A stretch of 64,000 nt of DNA from Smallanthus sonchifolius (GCA_023525975.1 CM042018.1:79367001-79431000); one strand, 5' to 3'; counted from the first letter of the stretch, positions 35,761 to 48,416 are shown. Made by a program: numbers and translations. The notes: a model not told the origin generated them from the letters alone.

Positions 35761-36436
35761 GGTTGATAGAAGGGCACCTCATCCTAACCTCGTGAAGTAA
35801 GGCTGAGCTTTCCACCAGATTAAACATATTATCAAAATCGACCATAAGCGTTGCAAGAGACCTGTCACTGTGACGGTCACTCAATACCCTGTTGACGCTA
35901 TGTAATATGGCCTCTACACCACCCGACACACTGACCCTAAACTTAAAATCATTAAGGTACTTGGACATTTCTTTACCACCACCTTTCATAGAAACCTTAT
36001 AAACCGAACACAACCATATAGTACCCACTACGATAGGTTGGATCCCGTTGTTGGGTTTTAAGAACGACGTAAGAGGAGCAGGCGCAACAAACTTTGCCAA
36101 ACCCGACGTACATCTCCCACCTAACCATAAATTAACCATATCAGCCGTCCTTCCCACACGAAGTTCCTTTGAGGAATGATTTAATGCAGCCAAGGACCCT
36201 ATCAACCTCTGCTACAAGGGGAGGCTCAGAATATGTAGTGCTCATCATAGAAGGAGGTTGTTTGTGCGAGTGTTTAGCCTCTAAAGCCTTCGTGGTATCA
36301 TCATTGAATGGGGCAACACCAGACGAGCATAACACCTTCACAACTGTTGTAAATTGGCCATCTACAACTTTTCGAAGACAATGCTTGATGTTGGTGTTGC
36401 TAACAGTTCTTTCCTTATGAATTTCATCAATTCGTT
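35761..36436 (-). pseudogene. RT-domain gene fragment, array copy 9
   Basis: Frames 36141-36464 (107 codons) and 35696-36205 (169 codons), the longest in the array. Motif-A-like segment MVDFDNMFNLVESS. Its 5' part matches copy 12, three units away. Confidence 0.78.
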
Positions 36437-36811
36437 TATCACACCCCATCTTAGGCTGAAACACAAGTTGTCACAGTTGTTTGGAATCATGAACACATAG
36501 TTAAAAACAAAAATACTAAATGAATTCATATCCAAAATACTATTACATGATTTTTTGTTTTTAGTACATAATGAAGATTCATGAATAAAGAATATCTATT
36601 GAGGGCTAGATGTTTCTCATGCAAACCCGTTGACATGTCGTGTCCAATTGCATGAATAAAACTGTAAGTGAAATCAGAAGATGAAACCTTTTGTAACATT
36701 CTTACAGTTTGTAAAACAATGTTTGATATGAAATAAAGATGAGGTTTTAGTTTCCGCTGTGTTTTGTACCATGCGTCACCACTAACCAATGCCTGGGACT
36801 GGGGTGTGACA

Positions 36812-37486
36812 GGTTGATAGAAGGGCACCTCATCCTAACCTCGTGAATTAAGTCTGATCTATCCACCAGATTAAACACATTATCAAAACCGACCATAAGC
36901 GTTGCAAGAGACCTGTCACTGTGACAGTCACTCAATACCCTGTTGACGCTATGTAATATGGCCACTACGCCACCCGACACACTGACCCTAAACTGAAAAT
37001 CACTAAGGTACTTGGACATTTCTTTACCATCACCTTTCATTGAAACCTTATAAACCAAACTCCTCCATATAGTACCCACTACGATAGGTTGGATCCCGTT
37101 GTTAGTTTTTAAGAGCGACGTAAGAGGAGCAGGCGCAACAAACTTTGCCAAACTCGATGGGAATATCCCCCTAACCACATATTAACCATATCAGCCATCC
37201 TTCCCGCACGAAGTTCCTTTAAGGAATGATTTAATGCAGCCAAGGACCCTATCAACCTCTGCTACAAGGGGAGGCTCAGAATATGTAGTGCTCATCATAG
37301 AAGGAGGTTGCTTGTGCGAGTGTTTTGCCTCTAAAGCCTTCGTGGTATCTTCATTGAAAGGGGCAACACCAGACGAGCATAACACCTTCACCGCTGCTGT
37401 AATGTGACCATCTACAACTTTTTGAAGACAATGCCTGATGTTGGTGTTGCCAACAGTTTTTTCCTTATGAATATCATCACCTCGTT
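36812..37486 (-). pseudogene. RT-domain gene fragment, array copy 10
   Basis: Frames 37191-37514 and 36747-37178. Motif-A-like Asp replaced by Gly (MVGFDNVFNLVDRS), as in copy 7. It shares KVSMKGDGKEMSKYL with copy 12. Confidence 0.76.
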
Positions 37487-37860
37487 TGTCACACCCCATC
37501 TTAGGCGATAACACGGATTGTCACAGTGTTTGGAATCATGAACACATAGTTAAAAACAAAAATACTAAATGAATTCAAATCCAAAATACTATTACATGAT
37601 TCTTGGTTTTTAGTACATAATGAAGATTCATGAATAAAGAATATCTATCGAGGGCTAGATGTTTCTCATGCAAACCCATTGACATGTCGTGTCCAATTGC
37701 ATGAAAAAAAATGTAAGTGAAATCAGAAGATGAAACCTTTTGTAACATTCTGAAAGTTTGTAAAACAATGTTTGATATGAAATAAATTTGAGGTTTTAGT
37801 TTCCGCTGTGTTCTGTACCATGCGTCACCACTAACCAATCCCTGGGACTGGGGTGTGACA

Positions 37861-38536
37861 GGTTGATAGAAAGGCACTTCTTCCTAACCTAGTGAAGTAA
37901 GGCTGATCTATCCAACAGATTAAACACATTATCAAAATCGACCATAAGCGTTGCAAGAGACATGTCACTGTGACGGTCACTCAATACCCTGTTGACGCTA
38001 TGTAATATGGCCTCTTCGCCACCCGACACACTGACCCTAAACTGAAAATCAATAAGGTACTTTGATATTTCTTTACCACCACCTTTCAAAGAAACCTTAT
38101 AAACCGAACACATCCATATAATACCCACTACGATCGGTTGGATCCCGTTGTTGGGTTTTAAGAGCGACGTAAGAGGAGCAGGCGTAACAAACATTGCCAA
38201 ACCCGACGTGCATCTCCCACCTAACCACAAATTAACCATATCAGTCATCCTTCCCACACGAAGTTCCTTTAGGGAATGATTTAATGCATCCAAAGACCCT
38301 ATCAACCTCTACTACAAGGGGAGGCTCAGAATATGTAGTGCTCATCATAGAAGGAGGTTGCTTGTGCGAGTGTTTAGCCTCTATAGCCTTCGTGGTATCA
38401 TCATTGAATGGGGAAACACCAGACGAGCATAACACCTTCACCGCTGCTGTAAAGTGGCCATCTACAACTTTTCGAAGACAATGCCTGATGTTGGTGTTGC
38501 CAACAGTTTTTTCCTTATGAATATCATCACCTCGTT
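37861..38536 (-). pseudogene. RT-domain gene fragment, array copy 11
   Basis: Frames 38241-38549 and 37889-38305. Motif-A-like segment MVDFDNVFNLLDRS. A TAG interrupts the end of the second frame earlier than in other copies. Confidence 0.76.
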
Positions 38537-38909
38537 TGTCACACCCCATCTTAGGTGAAAATATGGGTTGTCACAGTTGTTTGGAATCATGAGATCATAG
38601 TTAAAAACAAAAATACTAAACGAATTCATATCCAAAATACTATTACATGATTCTTTGTTTTAGTACATAATGAAGATTCATGAATATAGACTATCTATCG
38701 AGGGCTAGATGTTTCTCATGCAAACCCGTTGACATGTCGTGTCCAATTGCATGAATAAAACTGTAAGTGAAATCAAAAGATGAAACCTTTTGTAACATTC
38801 TGAGAGTTTGTAAAACAATGTTTGATATGAAATAAAGATGAGGTTTTAGTTTCCATTGTGTTCTGTACCATGCGTCACCACTAACCAGTGCCTGAGACTG
38901 GGTGGGACA

Positions 38910-39584
38910 GGTTGATAGAAGGTCACCTCATCCTAACCTCGTGAAGTAAGGATGATCTATCCACCAGATTAAACACATTATCAAAATCGACCATAAGCTT
39001 TGCAAGAGACCTGTCACTGTGACGGTCACTCAATACACTGTTGACGCTATGTAATATAGCCTCTATGCCACCCGACACACTAACCCTAAACTGAAAATCA
39101 TTAAGGTACTTGGACATTTCTTTACCATCACCTTTCATTGAAACCTTATAAACCGAACTCCTCCATATAGTACCCACTACGATTGGTTGGATCCCGTTGT
39201 TGGGTTTTAAGAGCGACATAAGAGGAGCAGGCGCAACAAACTTTGCCAAACTCGATGGGCATATCCCCCTAACCACATATTAACCATATCAGCCATCCTT
39301 CCCACACGAAGTTCCTTTAAGGAATGATTTAATGCAGCCAAGGACCCTATCAACCTCTGCTACAAGGGGAGGCTCAGAATATGTAGTGCTCATCATAGAA
39401 GGAGGTTGCTTGTGCGAGTGTTTAGCCTCTAAAGCCTTCGTGGTATCATCATTGAATGGGGCAACACCAGACGAGCATAACACCTTCACAACTGTTGTAA
39501 ATTGGCCATCTACAACTTTTCGAAGACAATGCCTGATGTTGGTGTTGCTAACAGTTCTTTCCTTATGAATTTCATCAATTCGTT
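38910..39584 (-). pseudogene. RT-domain gene fragment, array copy 12
   Basis: Frames 39289-39612 and 38923-39276. Motif-A-like segment LMVDFDNVFNLVDRSS. Last full fragment. The adjacent spacer is cut at 39737. Confidence 0.76.
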
Positions 39585-39737
39585 TATCACACCCCATCTT
39601 AGGCTGAAACACAAGTTGTCACAGTTGTTTGGAATCATGAACACATAGTTAAAAACAAAAATACTAAATGAATTCATATCCAAAATACTATTACATGATT
39701 CTTTGTTTTTAGTACATAATGAAGATTCATGAATATA

Positions 39738-40181
39738 CCTATATATATATATATGTATATGTATATACTAGTCGAAAACCCTCGCGATGCGGCGGCTGCG
39801 ACAATTTATAGCGCGGTACTCGTTTTCATTTATTTTATCAATCCTTTCGTAATATATTGTATTGTACGTCTCTTTAGTTTTCTTATAAGTGCATCAAATT
39901 AGTAACTTTAGTAAGTAGATCATAGACAAATATTTAATAATATTAATACCTAAGAGATACTAAGCTAACATTTTTACACCACTATTTAACATATTTAGCA
40001 TAAGTATTTGGTGTCAAGTAATTTGATAGAGTAGCCAAAAAATTCTTGAACAAAATAATAAATAGATAATGATGTTGAAGGGTGTGTCTCACGAATTGGG
40101 TAACGGGTCAAAAAGGGTTCAAGTTGAAAGTGACGTATTTAGTATTAGTCAGTTTGTGTCGGGTCAGGTCCAGGTTGATTG
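39738..40181. other. TA-rich border and possible Helitron 3' end
   Basis: A TA/TG tract (39738-39767), then CTAG (39768-39771) followed by an imperfect GC-rich hairpin at 39780-39796. Read on the minus strand this is hairpin, short spacer, CTAG, T, the form of a Helitron 3' end. No matching 5' end was found. No coding sequence. Confidence 0.3.
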
Positions 40182-41823
40182 ACCAGTGATGTCGTCCAGA
40201 CAGTCTATGAATACTAAACGAAAACCTAACCTAGACACTCTAGTAATACTCTAGAAATCCTATAAACTAGACCACAATGACAGGCAAGTGTACCTATCCA
40301 TTGCAATACAACTCAATGGAAGTCCGGATATCGAACCAATGAGACAAAGTCACTAACTAAAACTAGACTCCGACTAGAACTGAAATATTTGGTTTACGAA
40401 GAATTCTACGAAACTAAGATTAAACTAATCAAAATAAATGAAAACAAGACGACAACTAACTATCACACAGAAGAATCGGATGAAATCAAGAATGGAAGAA
40501 GCACTACCCAGGTAAGAATCCTATTTGTAAAACTCAGACTTCTCTCGGTTATGGTAACTATGATGGAACTAGGGTTCTAAAATATGACACTCTCAGAATA
40601 CCTAAATGATCCCTGATCATTCTCAAGGTGTGACCTAATAGGAAACTCTAAGGAATGTATAACGCTCACAAGCTAGTTGGATTACCTTTCAGTCTCTCCA
40701 ACGACACTACAATACCCTAAAGATAGATCACCTTGCAGTCTCACTATCACAATACATTCGAAGAATGCAAGGGGTAATCTCATAACAAAACGATAAGAAA
40801 CTCTAAGGAATGTATACTAGGGGAAACCTCCTTTCAGAGCGTTTACAACTATACACCTAACACCAACGACTAACCGACTACCTCTCACCTTTCAGCTATC
40901 AAGATAGGAAGAACACTCAATCTAATGAAACACCAATTAATATCCATATGGATCACTACGTCTAGCAAAATCATAAACAGTCACAAACATGAAGCAAGTA
41001 ACCTAAACATGCGTCTATAACTGAAAGACATTCAACAAGAACACATGTGGAATAGTTAATCAATACTAAATCAGAAGTAAGCATGCATAAACAACAAATC
41101 AGTTGAACTAAGATAATTACAATAACGTCAAACCATCAAAATCAACCATAAACCGATAAAAATCCAAACTTTAACAAATAATCATCACAAACCTAGGCAG
41201 TATATGAAGTCTAGCCAAGAAACATACTCAAAACCAGAAAACACGTCTCAAAAGTAATGAATATCATCTCAATCAAACTAATTAGAAACAAGAAATTGAA
41301 AACCATGAACCTAACGAGTAGAATCTCACCAACCCGATCAATAAAGCTCCAATCTTCGGCTCCAATTGCTTCTTTCACTCTCAAAATCGCCCTCCTCTGA
41401 TGCTCTGACGGCTGGAAATCGAATCCCCCACACTTGGATGGGTTCTCATCTCTTAAAACATCAAATTAGGTTAAAAAGCCCGTAACTGCCTTTTTCGCGT
41501 AACGCTAAGCCCAATTGGCTAGTCCTTCGTGTACCGCTAAAGCCAAAATAGTCGGGAAAAATTGTGTCTGCCATTTCTTGGTGTACCGCGAAGGGGATCC
41601 CACCAGGGGTTCGCGTAGCGCGAGAAGTCTCCCTTGACAGAAAGTTTTGCTCGTTTAGGATCTTTCCCTCGTGTGTTCGTTTAACATCTTTTCACTCACG
41701 AACACCTACAAAACTTAACATGACTAAGTACCAACTATAAATGACCACAATCTATTATAAAACCACACAAAAACGCTACGAAAAACAAGGGAAATCGACA
41801 TGTTTTTGCAATACATCAACCAG
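40182..41823 (-). mobile_element. solo LTR with 5-bp target-site duplication
   Basis: LTR 40187-41818 (1632 bp), minus orientation (TGATGTATTGC...GACGACATCA), flanked by ACCAG at 40182-40186 and 41819-41823. It is similar in blocks to the element 1 LTR (for example the start ending in TTTTCGTAGCG). An intact TSD around one LTR shows LTR-LTR recombination after insertion. The frame at 40389-40580 is not supported. Confidence 0.9.
41495..41625. repeat. palindrome quartet in solo LTR
   Basis: Four degenerate copies near 41495, 41524, 41576 and 41610, for example TTCGCGTAGCGCGAG. Same motif type and number as elements 1, 2 and C. On the minus strand a TTTTTAACCTAATTT block follows them downstream. 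Confidence 0.75.
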
Positions 41824-42188
41824 CAAACAGTTGACTGTTTTTTTAAATTCTATTTTTACCCACTTTTTTTACAGAGATATCTCTTTGTTATACAAAATAT
41901 TAAATTAAATTATGACAAAAAATATGTAAAGTTAAAATCCTAAATCAGCGGGTGTCGGTTCAGAACATCGATACGTAGATAAAAAACATGGCGCGAATGT
42001 ATATTCAGAAAGCACGAAAAAGTCAATGAACGTTAAGAAAACGAAGTCGCACTTAAAAAATTCGTTTAATGAAAAGATAATACCGTTGGAAACCGTCTTC
42101 CACCTAAAAAAATTAAATAATTTTAGTTAAGTTTTTAGATTAAATTAATGAATTGAAAATCTATAAATATCTTATTTTTATAAAATAA
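41824..42188. other. AT-rich sequence, nothing recognised
   Basis: Flank between the solo LTR and the Helitron-like element. Confidence 0.4.
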
Positions 42189-42601
42189 CTAGTTTAAAAC
42201 CTGTGTACTACACAGAATGAAAAATATCAATACATAAAATTCTTAAATCTGTATATATATATCTTATAGTTGAAAAATGTATTACATATACTAACAATAG
42301 AAAACAAAATCAAAAAATATGTAAAAATTAATATAAAATTGAGTTTAAAAATATATGAAATATTATTCAATATAATTTGACTTTCGTTTACAATTTGATT
42401 GAAAACATAAGCTAAATAATTACATTTCATAGTTAAAATAAATGTGTTTTATTAGTATAACTTATAATTTATTTAAAAATATATTATTATTGAAAATATG
42501 GAAATGTATTTATTATGAGAAAGAGGCGAGAAAATTTTATGATAATTAATATGGAGGCGACACGTGCCATTGAGAAACCTTTATTTATTATATAATATAG
42601 A
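42189..42601 (-). mobile_element. non-autonomous Helitron-like element (413 bp)
   Basis: On the minus strand it starts TCTATATTATATAA at 42601 and ends in a perfect hairpin CTGTGTAGTACACAG (42201-42215), an 8-base spacer and CTAG (42189-42192). The flanking bases are A before TC and T after CTAG, as expected for insertion between A and T without duplication. It is AT-rich inside with no Rep/helicase. The 67-codon frame at 42227-42430 is low-complexity. Confidence 0.7.
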
Positions 42602-43372
42602 TGTAATTATAGAGTTGAATAAATTAAATAGACTGGTATTCAATAAATAAAATAGTAAATACGGTTGCCATTTAATGTTATAAACTATTCTATAGGCTCG
42701 AAGTGCTCAATTTACAACAAAAATATTAATTTAACTTTTCATTTATGTAATGTAACCAAACAGGAGGAGGTGCCAGCGCTTCGCGCCGGGGCAACACCTT
42801 TCGCTGTAACTGTTAACGTTATAAATTAAAGGCTGAAAAGTCTGCGAAATTATTAGTTGTTAATGTGAAAATGTTTCTGGTATGAATTGGCATAAGTGGC
42901 ATGCGTTGCCACTAAAATATCCACCCATGAAAATAATGACCATCCATCTGATGAAATTACTTATCCGTTAAGACATAAATGTCATGTTCCTAGAAACATT
43001 TCTTGCAGTCGGCATACAACAAAAGATGGAACTTTACTATGCTTTCCTTTGTTTCAGCAAAAGAAAACATTCCAACAAGTATTTTCACCACGGACTTCAC
43101 TTAGCTACATGCTATACATGTGGAAGCATCAAACAGCGGAAAAAGATTGAAAGGGAACAAAATTTGCGTGATGCTTCTAGGTAAAAGAAGATACAAAAGG
43201 CCCTGATGATGGGAACCAACTCCTGATAGATTTAATGTTTGAGCTTCTTTACGGGTGTTGTCGTATCTGCGGAGGTAACGACATGTAAATGGAGTTGGTA
43301 TCGATAAAAGGGAAACTGTAGTATGTGGTGCAAGTAAATTGTGTACGTATAAGTACTTTACAACCCTTTTTA
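42602..43372. other. unassigned region with short plus-strand frames
   Basis: A GC-rich inverted-repeat-like segment (about 42768-42802, GCGCTTCGCGCC core) and frames 42896-43150 and 42984-43184 in different phases. The protein text contains no domain I recognise. It may be a remnant of a DNA transposon or of a gene. Confidence 0.3.
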
Positions 43373-43377
43373 TAGTA

Positions 43378-43776
43378 TGTTGATTAGTTCTTGAACATGA
43401 TAATGGAAAACGAATCATACCTGATAAGCTAATCGCAGAGAGGGAATACGTCATGATCCACTAGGAAGATCGGGTTCTCGTTTAGGGTGTACGGTTAGGA
43501 TGGCTAAGGTGAGTTCTTAGGAACTCACGGTTTTATGAGAGAGAGAGAGAGAGACGAAATACTTAGTGGTGATAGATTTTTGAATCATTAGTCAATTCCC
43601 TCTAATCTCTCTATTTATATGTGCACCCAAGGGGAAACCCATTAATGGCCCATCAGAGTAATTAGGCTCATCAACTAATTACTAGTCATAGGTTAATAAT
43701 AAATAAATCAATCAATTAATCATTTAAAAATTAGATAAATGATTATAAGAGTCACATATTAAAATCGTGTCTTACA
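43378..43776 (-). repeat. 3' LTR of Copia element (399 bp)
   Basis: TGTTGATTAG...TCTTACA. It contains a (GA)n run at about 43537-43554 that is shorter in the other LTR. Confidence 0.9.
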
Positions 43777-43793
43777 TTCTCCCACTTGGCTGA
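43777..43793 (-). other. polypurine tract of Copia element
   Basis: The minus strand reads AGCCAAGTGGGAGAA, a typical plant Copia PPT, next to the 3' LTR. Confidence 0.8.
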
Positions 43794-44879
43794 GTAATCA
43801 TTTATTATTAGCATTAGTAAGTCTGCGCAGATTTAACATTCATTTTAGTTTTAAACCAAAACTGTAGCAGGGAAATACAGTCATTGAATCAGTATCCAAT
43901 TCAAGACCCTCATTAATCATACTACAATCTCAATTTAAGACTTAAGTAAACTTAGGATCAAATTGACAAATAAGCCCTTTAACGTTGATTTGTATAGTTA
44001 CTATCTATACGTCTTTAGGCATGCATAAACGTATTTAGAGACAAACAAATTCAAATAAGTAAGGAAATTTTTAATAATTAATCATTCATAGTACGATATG
44101 CAATTATGTATGGTCATTAGTAAACCCGTCTTAACTATAAGCGCTTACATAAGACTTATGGGTGATAGACATTTAGTTATTTGGATCCATTAGCATATCA
44201 TGAATGTATTCGATACAAAGATTTAGTTTCCTCTACTTGTTCACTAGCGAACAATAATTTCGTATCGAAATTTAATGCAGCTCCGCTCGAACTGTTACTG
44301 TTCGAGAAGCAAGGGTCGCTAACTTATCACACTAAGTCTTCGATATGATATTTATGTGGAGTTACTAAATTATGAGTCAACTGATAAATTTTCCAATAAC
44401 ATTTAGTGACAATTATGTTGTGATCAACAACATATTATGTCATTGAAACTTAGGTTGTTGTTAACAGTTCTTTATGACTCCTCCATGAGATAGGTCTATC
44501 TATTGACATAAGGATATACCTAGAAACTGACATTTTGTTACCTTTGAATACAACAAAGTTAGAATAAGAGTAGTCAATTGTTTTAAGTTCTCACTTCTTT
44601 AAATTATAGTCTCTCGTTTGTTAAAGATATTGCAATATTCCATTAGATGCTTCACAATAATCTAGACTAGTCTAGTGTTCAGCAATGTGAGCAATATCTA
44701 AACGAGTATAGAATTTAACCTTCATAAGGCTTCTAATTAATGAAGCATAATGAAATAATTTTCATTTATCCTATTAGCCTCTAAAGGAGAACAATTTAAA
44801 TGTTACACGTGTGAGGATCCGCTTAGTGTAAAGCTTATGGGACGAAACTAATGTCCCATTGGATCTATCTCGGTGTATT

Positions 44880-45270
44880 TTGATACATATCACTTAAGAG
44901 GTATCTCCGAGATCCTTCATGTCAAAATATGAGTAATCAATGTTTTGACTCATGTAACATATACTTGTCAAAAGAATGTCATCTATATAAGGACAAGTTT
45001 GCATTAGTTGTTCCCACTCATCATGGTGTAGGTGTACAAATTCACTTAGTTGTTGATGAAGAGAGTTGCGTTATGATTTAAATCAACCCATACATGGATT
45101 TCATTTACTTACAGAATAAGTGTTCTTAACCTTCAGTTTAGAACTTTCAGGTTATTTTATGAACATATAGGTCAATGTTAGGGAAAGTTGTTTTAATGTC
45201 CATTTAATGTAGCTTAAGTTATTATAAGCTATTAGAACAGTAATGATCCTCAAATAAATTTTTTTTATAA
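44880..45270 (-). pseudogene. Copia reverse transcriptase remnant
   Basis: Minus-strand translation in shifting frames gives, in order, DIKTTF-like (expected DVKTAFLNG) near 45205, then YIDDILLTS (44971-44989; catalytic YVDD-type motif with both Asp kept) and MKDLGDTS with IKIHRDRS (44880-44925). These are the palm motifs of Ty1/Copia reverse transcriptase. Stops and frameshifts throughout show it is dead. Integrase and gag regions should lie to the right (45300-48700) but are too decayed to read confidently; the frame at 47030-47257 may be part of them. Confidence 0.7.
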
Positions 45271-48009
45271 AACAAGTAAGAAGGTTCTTTGATAATTCAT
45301 TCATTCTTGAGTATAACCTTTAGCAATCAATCGTGCGTTTCCATTCAGATTTAGTTTAGTTATGAACACCATTTAGGTAATTCAACCAAATCCCAAATGT
45401 TATTCTAATTCATGGAGTTAGGCTTGCTAATAATAGCTTTATTCCACTTAGAAGATTGATTGATGCTAATTTCTTAATTAGAAGAAGTAGGATCGATATA
45501 CTTTCCAGCATCCATTTCAAATTCAGTCAGGTAGGATACATAATCATCAAAGTTAGTTAGCCTTTTAGACCTAGATGACCTCCTGATTTGATTATTGGGT
45601 TTTTTAGAGTTTCAAGTTTATAGATTAGCTCTTGGTTAGGTGCTTTCCTTTTCAGGTATATTAGGAGCAACATTAGTTTCTAAGTGTGTAGGAGTTGATG
45701 TAGTATGGTGTACAAGGGGTGTAATCGAAGTTAAATTTGTCGTTAAATTTAACGAGTCTCTCCCCCCGCTTCTTGTACTCCTGGCAAGTCATGATAAGGA
45801 CTTTTACTACTCCCACTAACCTTAGAAATTTTTAAGTAAGTCAGCATGCTTAAGGTCAACATTGTATCTAAGATTTGAAGACCAACAAATTCTAATAGAG
45901 AAACAACTTAATGATGTTTATGTTAGTTTCTCTTGTTAACGATTACTTTAGTTTTGGTGAGGAATCTAAGTTTGCCCACATATTAGCATCTATGAGACTT
46001 TGTTAGGAGTAGCATTAGATTCTAAGGAGACAATTTGTGATGGAGCAGTGTCGTGTACAAGAGGTGTAATTTGAGGTGAAATCAATTTGTCACTCCCCCA
46101 CCTCTTGCAACTTTCGCAAGTTATAATTAGGACACTCGGTGCTCCCACTGATCTTTGAGGTCTCTAAGAACTACACATGACAAGTTTCAATGATGTGCGT
46201 GACGTGGGAACCTTTCATATATTTTAGACTTGATTTCCTTATCGTCCAAAATTTCATAAGAAATTTGAGAGACAAATTTAGAAGAAATTATATTAAGTAT
46301 ATATGAATTGATATCTTTAAAGCTTTGGGCAGTAGGAAACAGATTAGAAACAAGTAAATATTCTTCTAAATGATGAATGAATTATGTCCGAATATTCCAT
46401 TTGGGATAACTTTTGGTGGACCCTCATTTATTACCTTAGCCATTTGATATTTAGGGTGTTTAACACATGATTTAAACTCACTAAGAATGAGATTTGGTAA
46501 CAATTCATCCTGCATCGACCTAGTCATGATTTCTCATAAAATTTGGTCTTAATGGATGAAGTGCATAGGTCTCATTTATCTTTTGTTAAATTTTTATTTT
46601 CATGATAACAAAAGTTGTGAAAGTTTATTGTATCAGCTAGTTCTATATCATAAAGGTTTGTATCCAGATAATGATAACCAATAATATGAGAGTTTAAGTT
46701 AACGATGACTTTGTTTTGGCCATGCAAACCTCATAACTGTTAAAGTGTAGCTTTATTATTGATACTAAATTCTAAGTATTCTCCAGAATATGTAAGGTAT
46801 CATAAAGCCTAATAAAAAGATCAATTATATCATGGTTCTATGTAGCTTTAACATTTAAATCCACCACTAACTTTTCATCTTATTATTAGTTGAATTATGG
46901 TAAGGAAACGTATAGAACTAGACTCAACGCATCATGTGTTGATTGGAATATTAATATTAGCGGACTCAAAAATCATTAATTAGTAACTAGCTTATATTAT
47001 CCAGCTAGTCACTTAACTTATGGATGGTCTCATTGCTTATGCCTAGTATAATGGCATAGATTTGCAGTGAGACTTCTTCTTGGATAACTTAGAGTTGTAA
47101 GCAGTACTTGTATTTTGTTTCTGGACCTTAGAACTATCCTCTCTATAGTAACTTGTCTTCCTGTTTTTAGGTTTAGTGATAGTGAGGTGAATAACATCCG
47201 GTTTTCCAGTTTTAGGCATTCCTTTTCCTGTACGTATGTTGCTATCAATACACTCATTTTCCTTTTGTACTTCTGATTGTTATAGTTGATTTTTAAGGCA
47301 ACTAATCGTACTAGAGTAAAAATTATTATGCACGCACTGAAAAAATTTCAGTGATTTCCATGTATAAGCCTTAATTTATGGGTCATGTCAGTGTATATCA
47401 TGATGTGTTCACGGATACCACTTAACCTTTTATTTAGAATTAGAATGTTTGCATGCATCTTAGGAATTATTTTGATTCTTTCATTTCCACAGAGAATAGA
47501 TTAGTCTTAGGAAATTCAGAATCTGGAATAGCTCCCCTGATAGCAATCATGAAAAGAGTTCTTGATTACCATAAGAGATATTGTATTTGACTTATCCTAC
47601 TTCTTATGCTCTACTTTTCTTATGTAGTACTTTTATCAGAAAGAGCAGCAGGAGTGTCATGTCTTAAGAGATAATCAAGACTCAATAAGAGCAAATATTT
47701 ATGGAAACCATTAATTAATCAAAACTCATCTTAGAAGCTAGAGTGAAAATAAGGTACAAATATTTAAAGAAGAACTTAAAGTGATCTATGGGGTAATAAT
47801 CTAAGGCTGACAAAAATAATAAATTAAATAAGGTTCTACTTAAAAACAAATATTTTATGAAGATGTGAAAAAATCTATTATAACACTAAACTAATAGATT
47901 AATTAGGTTCTACTTAAACAACGGGCGTTCACTTTAGTTAATGACCAATTATTTAAGCATTAGGAACAATTTAAGTATAAATAGTAAGTATGTTCAATAA
48001 GAATGTAAC
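45271..48009 (-). other. decayed Copia internal region
   Basis: Non-coding in its present state. Position suggests former integrase, protease and gag, but no domain is firmly identified. Confidence 0.4.
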
Positions 48010-48290
48010 ACATCACCTTTGGGCGGAAGTGAGACATTTGTTTAGTATGCACATAATTAGGTTCGCGGAACACAAATGTAACACATCACCTTTAGGCAGA
48101 AGTAGAAACTTTAGGTGTTATTTAAGTTAATCATGTTTTCTAATTTAAGGTTTTGTAAAACATAAGGATTTAAGGTCTTAACAAAACAATTAGTTAATAT
48201 CATGATATGCACTAAGTGATAATGCTTAATTAAGTTTGAATGAGTTTACACTTGCATCACATCACCTTTGGACAGAAGTGAAACTTTTTA
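48010..48290. repeat. dispersed direct repeat around CATCACCTTTGGGCGGAAGT
   Basis: Three copies near 48013, 48083 and 48261, each followed by AAACTTT...AGGTGTTATT-like sequence in the last two. Confidence 0.65.
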
Positions 48291-48416
48291 GGTGTTATTC
48301 AAGTAATTTTTAAGGTTTTGTAAAACATTTCAATTTAAGGTTTAACAAAACAAAGCATTTATTAATAGCAAACCTCCCTGTTAGCGCGAATCAAAATTTT
48401 AGGCACATATAAGGCT

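Larger units (their letters stand above)
35237..39737 (-). repeat. tandem array of ~1.05-kb units, right part
   Basis: Spacers 35388-35760, 36437-36811, 37487-37860, 38537-38909 and a partial 39585-39737. Periods are 1049, 1050, 1050 and 1048 bp. Removing element D and one TSD gives the interrupted unit a length of 1050 bp, so the two parts are one array. It ends abruptly within a spacer at a TA-rich tract. Confidence 0.95.

Noticed and set aside
20826..39584. Frames in the array as functional reverse transcriptase genes
   Set aside because: Only the N-terminal part is present, every copy has a frameshift after GTSCGKDG, the motif-A Asp is lost in some copies, and the later motifs are absent.
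42896..43184. Overlapping plus-strand frames as a small host gene
   Set aside because: Two phases compete, there is no recognised domain and no start context; left as unassigned.
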